Origin: Rheinheimera mesophila
GTDB lineage: Bacteria; Pseudomonadota; Gammaproteobacteria; Enterobacterales; Alteromonadaceae
Reading direction: 5' to 3'
Assembly: GCF_000986865.1 (NCBI RefSeq)
Contig: NZ_LAVS01000090.1
Location: 115,583 to 179,582, forward strand
Length of the DNA: 64,000 nucleotides
The number at the start of each line of letters is the position of its first letter. Position 1 is the stretch's first letter. The translations under genes and the position numbers were made by a program. Below are positions 60,001-64,000 of the stretch, one piece after another. Below the pieces are notes generated by a model that saw nothing but the letters and a program-made list of their open reading frames with translations, ran no database searches and was not told the origin of the DNA.

Positions 60001-61021
60001 TATGAGGCAGTTTGAGCTTTTCCAGCGCGTCTGCGGTGTCACGAATTTCGCGCTCACCGTTTAAGAAGATCAGAATATCACCCGGTGGTTCGCGGTACAG
60101 CTCTTCAACGGCATCAAAAATAGACTGCAGTTGGTCAGCGTCTTTATCGTCATTTTCGGCTACTGGCCGGTAACGGGTTTCTACAGGGAAAGTACGGCCT
60201 GAGACTTCGATAATAGGTGCATCAAAAAAATGTTTGGAGAACCGCTCTGGATCGATAGTGGCCGAAGTAATAATGACTTTTAAATCGGGACGGCGTGGCA
60301 ACAACTGCTTTAAATAGCCCAACAAAAAGTCGATATTTAAACTGCGTTCGTGCGCTTCGTCGATGATCAGGGTGTCGTATTGATTTAAAAATCTGTCCTG
60401 CTGAATTTCGGCCAGCAACACCCCATCTGTCATCAGTTTGACTAAGGTAGTAGGCGCTGTGTGATCGCCAAAACGGATTTTATACCCCACCTGCTGACCG
60501 ACAGGGCATTTCAGCTCTTCGGCTAAACGGGCAGAGACACTACGGGCAGCTAAACGTCGTGGCTGGGTATGGCCTATCATGCCTGCCACTCCACGGCCTA
60601 ACTCTAGACAGATTTTTGGAATTTGAGTGGTCTTGCCCGAACCGGTTTCACCGGCAATAATCACCACCTGATGTTTGGCGATGGCAGCTTTAATATCGTC
60701 TTTTTTACCAACCACAGGCAGCTCAGCCGGATAGTCAATAGCCGGCACTGCAGCCAGACGCTGCGCTCTTAGCTGCATAGAGGCAGTGATTTTTTCTGCC
60801 AGTTGCTGCATCAGTTGCTGCTGTTTAGTCTTATCCTGCTGCTTTTTAATGGTCTGTAACGACTGGCGGAATCGGTGCTGATCTTTGGATAAAGAGTTAG
60901 CTATGGCTTTGTTAAGCTCAGCAACAGAAATTTCAGTGTCAGCACTGTTCGGATTAGCCACAACAGCAGGTTTAGCAGTAGAGTCGGTCAACACAAGGCC
61001 CTCAACAAATAGGGGCGACAT
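57062..61021 (-). CDS. hrpA: ATP-dependent RNA helicase HrpA
   Basis: 1319 residues, normal for HrpA (~1300). DEAH-box helicase core: GETGSGKTTQIPK near 130, IIDEAHERSLN near 226, SATIDPERFS, and QRKGRCGRVAAG near 420. Winged-helix, ratchet and OB-like regions follow and a long C-terminal HrpA-specific domain (DUF3418) occupies about 720-1310. It acts on mRNA in ribosome rescue/RNA processing. ATG 61021 is the first good start; residues 1-80 are Ala/Gln-rich. Confidence 0.96.
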   Translation of the reverse strand: MSPLFVEGLVLTDSTAKPAVVANPNSADTEISVAELNKAIANSLSKDQHRFRQSLQTIKKQQDKTKQQQLMQQLAEKITASMQLRAQRLAAVPAIDYPAELPVVGKKDDIKAAIAKHQVVIIAGETGSGKTTQIPKICLELGRGVAGMIGHTQPRRLAARSVSARLAEELKCPVGQQVGYKIRFGDHTAPTTLVKLMTDGVLLAEIQQDRFLNQYDTLIIDEAHERSLNIDFLLGYLKQLLPRRPDLKVIITSATIDPERFSKHFFDAPIIEVSGRTFPVETRYRPVAENDDKDADQLQSIFDAVEELYREPPGDILIFLNGEREIRDTADALEKLKLPHTEILPLYARLSAAEQNRIFQTGVGRRIVLSTNVAETSLTVPGIRYVIDPGTVRISRYSYRSKVQQLPIEAISQASANQRKGRCGRVAAGICIRLYSEEDFNSRPEFTDPEILRTNLASVILQMLALGLGDIQAFPFLQRPDSRFINDGIKLLEELGAVKPQSNSHSLQMTDLGRQISRLPVDPRLARMVFAATTHNCLQDVLVIVSALSIQDPRERPLDKQQKADELHGRFADPDSDFSAWLKLWAYLQEKQDELTNNQFRRLCKQELLNYLRVREWQDLYGQLSQICTEQQWKLNSQPASYQQIHSALLTGLLGQIGSRDSEADYMGPRQSRFFVFPGSSLFKRKPKWVMAAELVETSKLYARAVAKIEPEWIEPAAAHLVSRSYSEPHWEKKKGAVVAYEQVSLYGLIIVGKRPVLYSKIDPVTCHKIFIRSALVEQELGLHESFLAHNQELIEQVMELEEKARRRDILVDEETLAEFYAEKIPVWANNRVDFAKWWKEAKAKDATLLNLDLDKLYKRDASEVTADKFPEFWRQGNLTLPLDYHFSPGSADDGVSLVVPLSLLNQVEEQGFDWLIPGLRHDLLVALIKCLPKQYRRNFVPAPNYADALMQSIKPEDGPLLDVVSNRLKRMSGVTIPEEAWDLSALDTHLKFNFKVVDDKGNTLKQGRSLALLKQQLQGKVQQSLSQVAEQGIEQEQLTHWSFGQLPREYIKMQAGYQIKAYPALLDNNDSVSIKLLDNAEQAAEQSKLGLRRLVLLNVPSPVKYLQESLPNKAKLGLYFNPFGKVLELIDDCIAAGVDQLISEQPWPETEADFIKLKEKVRAELGETVLRIALKVEQILTLGHDIQKKLKGKVELKHVQGQGEIKQHLDTLLFKGFVSSHGATRLDAILRYLQALQKRQEKLPVDPNRDRLMSHEYQKAEEAYQNLLGKYAGRTVPEPVRAIRWMLEELKVSLYAQTLGTPYPVSVKRILLAVAELK

Positions 61022-61087
61022 GCTACCAAGTTCAGGGGCTTGAGATCCAGTAAAAGCACCTTTTAAAACAGCGCTTTTGCTGCACCT

Positions 61088-61132
61088 TGAGCAGTAACCG
61101 CTGTCGCGGCGGGTCTTGTACCCGCCTGCTCA
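61088..61132. repeat. Extragenic palindromic element
   Basis: Two nested stems: TGAGCAG/CTGCTCA outside and GGCGGGT/ACCCGCC inside, in the 120-bp gap between the CBS gene and hrpA. Resembles a REP-like element; no other copy was noticed in the window. Confidence 0.4.
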
Positions 61133-61144
61133 GCGTAAAAACGA

Positions 61145-61564
61145 TTAGCTCACCGCTTTGTAGTGGGAATGCAATTCTAAGTCGATAGCCCGCAATACAT
61201 CAGAGCGGCTAATCACACCCTGCAAATAACCATCATCATCCACCACAGGGTACACTTTAGGTTTAGCCAGTAGCATGGTTTGCGCTAGATCCACTATGCC
61301 GTGATAGGATTTGACCGTTAGTACCTCAGTACGCATCACGTCTTTAACCGAAGCCGCTTGTTGCAAGTGGTAGGTGCCCGACAACATTCTGGCTAAGCAA
61401 TCCTGCTCAGAGACAAAGCCAATCACCTTTTTGTCTTTGTTAATCACCGGACCACCCAGTTGCTCGGCCAGGATCAGTTTATTCACCGCTTCTTCGACAG
61501 ACATCTCTTCAGTAAAGGTGACAGGATGACGATTCATATGATCGGATATTTTTAGTAAGTCCAT
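61145..61564 (-). CDS. CBS-domain pair protein
   Basis: 139 residues forming two CBS motifs (about 8-60 and 72-130): HPVTFTEEMSVEEAVNKLI ... GFVSEQDCLARM and EVLTVKSYHGIVDLAQTML ... GVISRSDVLRAID. Such modules bind adenine nucleotides and regulate partners. No fused domain; its partner is not apparent here. Confidence 0.9.
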   Translation of the reverse strand: MDLLKISDHMNRHPVTFTEEMSVEEAVNKLILAEQLGGPVINKDKKVIGFVSEQDCLARMLSGTYHLQQAASVKDVMRTEVLTVKSYHGIVDLAQTMLLAKPKVYPVVDDDGYLQGVISRSDVLRAIDLELHSHYKAVS

Positions 61565-61620
61565 AAGCCCCTCAAAAGTGTCGTTTTTTTCACAACATCT
61601 TAAGCGTAGACCAGCGGCAG

Positions 61621-62643
61621 CTATTTAGCCGGACTCTGTTTAAAAATTTCAGTCACTGCATCCTCACCTTCTGTTTTTCTGGCTCTGTACATGCCTTCGG
61701 TATTAAAGCTCCAACTGACCTTGCCTTTGTGATCAATCAGGATCACACCGCCGGTACCGCCGACATTCGCCAGTTCCTGCATCACCTGATCGGCGGCTTT
61801 GTCAGCGCTGATGCCCTGATACTTGACCCGGGCACAGATATCGGAGGCGACACGGTAACGAATAAAAAACTCACCATGGCCTGTCGCAGAAACCGCACAG
61901 CTCGCATTGTCAGCAAAGTTACCGGCGCCGATGATAGGAGCATCCCCGATACGGCCATAGCGTTTGGCGGTCATGCCCCCTGTGGAGGTGGCCGCTGTTA
62001 ATAAACCGCTGCGGTCCATCGCAACAGCGCCCACAGTGCCCATATTCCATTCCGGCTGCCAGGGTGCTTCCAGGCGATAGTTTTGGGCCTGATGTGGCAA
62101 CTTTTGCATACTTTGTTTGGCTTTTTTTAACGCCTCATAACGAAATTGGGTATCAAAATAAGCATTTTCTACCAACTCCAGCCCCTGCTCTTTGGCAAAT
62201 TGCTCAGCACCAGCACCGGAGAGCATCACATGTTCTGATTTTTCCATCACAGCTCGGGCCAGCAATACAGGATTCTTAACGTGCCTTAAACCAGAAGCAG
62301 CTCCGGCCATCAGGTTATCGCCGCGCATGATAGAAGCATCCAGCTCATGGCCTTCGTCATAGGTGTAGACAGCCCCTTTACCGGCGTTAAACAGTGGTGA
62401 GTCTTCCATCACCAGCACGGCTGCAGTCACTGCATCGACACTACTGCCACCTTTTGCCAGCACTGCATAACCTGTTTCCACCGCATGTTTTAAGGTGGCG
62501 TGGTAAGCCTGTTCCTGCGCTGCTGTCATCTGGCTTTTATTGATGGTACCGGCCCCACCGTGGATCACTATGGCAATAGGTTGGTTGGCAAAAGCCAGAG
62601 CAGAAAAGCAGCTTAAAGCTAAAAAAGACATGGTGCGGCGCAT
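61621..62643 (-). CDS. iaaA: Isoaspartyl peptidase/L-asparaginase, exported
   Basis: 340 residues from ATG 62643 (MRRTMSFLALS). Signal peptide about 1-22 (ALSCFSALAFANQ). Ntn-hydrolase of the plant-type asparaginase family: IVIHGGAGT near the mature N-terminus, autocleavage/catalytic Thr in MGTVGAVAMD (residue about 201), and RIGDAPIIGAGNFAD for substrate binding. It splits beta-aspartyl dipeptides; cleavage into alpha and beta subunits is expected before the Thr. Confidence 0.9.
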   Translation of the reverse strand: MRRTMSFLALSCFSALAFANQPIAIVIHGGAGTINKSQMTAAQEQAYHATLKHAVETGYAVLAKGGSSVDAVTAAVLVMEDSPLFNAGKGAVYTYDEGHELDASIMRGDNLMAGAASGLRHVKNPVLLARAVMEKSEHVMLSGAGAEQFAKEQGLELVENAYFDTQFRYEALKKAKQSMQKLPHQAQNYRLEAPWQPEWNMGTVGAVAMDRSGLLTAATSTGGMTAKRYGRIGDAPIIGAGNFADNASCAVSATGHGEFFIRYRVASDICARVKYQGISADKAADQVMQELANVGGTGGVILIDHKGKVSWSFNTEGMYRARKTEGEDAVTEIFKQSPAK

Positions 62644-62741
62644 AACAAATACCCTGATCATAGTAATAATTACATCAGGTTGTACCGCGAAGGTGAGCAA
62701 AGATGCAAGTGAAGCTGCGCTAATCCGTTTAGAATCACAGA

Positions 62742-63677
62742 TTAATCTTCAGCCCCTATTGCAGATCCGGCACTGCAATTGCCGGCCCGTTTAAAGCCAG
62801 CCTCCAGTGCCTGTTGTTCCGACTCAAACCATTGCTGATTGCGTTCGGATACCTGAGTAAAACCGCTGCAATGACTCAGATGGTATAACTTGCTGCGTTT
62901 ATTGCCCAGGACCTGGCCGCTGTTGACGGCTGCAGTTACCGCCGTTTCTTTGCTTCTGTGTAAACCAAAACCCGACACCTTGTAATTGAGCTGCCAGACC
63001 TTTTTACCTGTGACAAAGTCGTTGGCATGCCCCATGTGCTGTGCAATACGTTGCTGTAATTTGCGCTCAGGGTCATCGACCGGGTCTTGCTGATGCCAGG
63101 CCATAAACAGTTGTTGCTGCGCTTTGGCCAGAGGAATTTGGTATTTGTCTGCCATATAAAAATGAATACGGGCTATATCTCCCCGAATTTCAGCACGAGG
63201 CTCCACCAGGCGACTTTTAAAATCGACTTTCACTTCACAGGAACCATATTGCGGCGCCAGATCCCCCAGCATGGCAAAACGATAATGCGCTCTGTCGCCA
63301 TTCACCTCTCCTATCGCAGGTTTGAGGTTAAACAAGTCGGCTTCCATCTGCTTAAACAGGGCATCTGTTTTACCGCATTGCTCACGGCCACCTTGTTTCC
63401 AACAGGCCAAAGGCGAGCCGAATTGCTGAGCAGGCATCACATGCTCCCATTCAATTCTGTTCGCTCTTGGGCCGTTCTTGCGAATTTGATAACCACAGCC
63501 CTTTAAATCAGGAATACCTTTACCCCCTTGCCAGCGAATGGCACAGCCACAATAAAACTCTTGTTTTTCTGGGGCGTAAATACGGCTGGCAACAGTTTTT
63601 GCAGAATCAAAATTGGCAGGTGCGGCGATAACAGCAAAAACTACAAAAAACAGAGATAAAAATATGAATCTAAACAA
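62742..63677 (-). CDS. endA: Endonuclease I with extra C-terminal domain
   Basis: 311 residues. Signal peptide about 1-19. Core nuclease (20-235) contains the metal-site segment RIEWEHVMPAQQFG with its catalytic His, DLFNLKPAIGEVNGDR and RGDIARIHFYM, as in EndA/Dns. The usual length is ~230-235. Here a tail of ~60 residues follows with SKLYHLSHCSGFTQVSERN ... EAGFKRAGNC, a Cys/His pattern resembling the metal-binding domain found in Ada and some nucleases. It degrades extracellular or periplasmic dsDNA. Confidence 0.92.
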   Translation of the reverse strand: MFRFIFLSLFFVVFAVIAAPANFDSAKTVASRIYAPEKQEFYCGCAIRWQGGKGIPDLKGCGYQIRKNGPRANRIEWEHVMPAQQFGSPLACWKQGGREQCGKTDALFKQMEADLFNLKPAIGEVNGDRAHYRFAMLGDLAPQYGSCEVKVDFKSRLVEPRAEIRGDIARIHFYMADKYQIPLAKAQQQLFMAWHQQDPVDDPERKLQQRIAQHMGHANDFVTGKKVWQLNYKVSGFGLHRSKETAVTAAVNSGQVLGNKRSKLYHLSHCSGFTQVSERNQQWFESEQQALEAGFKRAGNCSAGSAIGAED

Positions 63678-64000
63678 AGCGATACAACCTTAAACTGCCT
63701 GACCATCAGCTTCATTATGCCACAAGTCTGAATAGTGCAAATACGCTATTTAAGTCCCGATAAAACAGCCTGAAATAACTGATTTTTACTTTTTTTCCAC
63801 CATATCCTAACCAGAAATAGCGCGGCCTGGCTTCTAACATACTGACTTATCGCTAGTTTATAGCGTTTTCAGATAACAACTCGATTTCATCACTATTAAC
63901 AAATAGAAAACATCCTTTACAAAACCAATTTGGCTACTTAGTATGCAGCAGATAATTTCGTCGTGATAAATCAGCAGTTAAACGCATAATAAGAGTTAGT
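63678..64000. other. Intergenic region at the right edge
   Basis: About 320 bp, AT-rich, upstream of the endonuclease I gene. It should hold that gene's promoter and perhaps one for a gene beyond the edge. I see no ORF, RNA or clear repeat. Confidence 0.5.

Overview
The window looks like the chromosome of a gammaproteobacterium close to Rheinheimera/Pararheinheimera. Three things point that way: Alteromonadales-like housekeeping genes (metG, apbC/mrp, dcd, rlmI, hrpA), a chromosomal class A beta-lactamase that reads like PER-1 almost throughout, and the general gene style. The genus is inferred from protein similarity recalled from memory, not from a database search.

Positions 1 to about 37,736 are the right-hand part of a siphovirus-type prophage. 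It runs off the left edge, and its other end (attL, with an intact tRNA-Pro) must lie outside. The right end is a 46-bp 3' fragment of tRNA-Pro(GGG) at 37,691-37,736. From the left, on the minus strand: tail genes, HK97-type head genes (connector, capsid, S49 protease, portal), terminase, HNH nuclease and a lysis cassette (holin, nested Rz1/Rz spanins, SAR endolysin). Then come two small gene-plus-terminator cassettes sharing a near-identical terminator repeat, a Q-like gene, a RuvC-like resolvase, a complete tyrosine recombinase, a DnaC-like loader, and an O-like replication protein whose gene carries five 22-bp iterons. Next are a 620-bp non-coding stretch with a long hairpin, a Cro-like gene, and the immunity region with repeated operator-like sites.

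From 21.4 to 32.1 kb a plus-strand early operon, mostly with ATGA-type overlaps, carries an RdgC protein fused to an FtsK gamma (KOPS-reading) domain, a DGQHR/DndB-like protein, an adenine and a cytosine DNA methyltransferase, a PD-(D/E)XK-like nuclease, an excisionase-like protein and the att-proximal integrase. Between integrase and attR sits a 5-kb cargo region: a coiled-coil membrane protein, a small membrane protein, and a two-gene unit encoding an OLD-like ATPase-TOPRIM protein and a D12-class adenine methyltransferase. The latter looks like a restriction or anti-phage module.

From 37.7 to 64 kb is ordinary chromosome: an ABC exporter, a GST, the PER-like beta-lactamase, a DUF3300 protein, an EamA transporter, dcd, apbC, metG, an MFS transporter, a quinone oxidoreductase, rlmI, a YceI protein, a scar with a truncated lysozyme-inhibitor gene, a diguanylate cyclase, PilZ and receiver proteins, hrpA, a CBS protein, an isoaspartyl peptidase and endonuclease I.

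The items most worth following are the RdgC-FtsK gamma fusion, the OLD-like/Dam pair, a three-gene immunity-region operon whose first product ends in three copies of a DTGIEPPK repeat (with a relative just outside attR), the structured non-coding region, and the two integrases, one of which lacks the box I arginine.
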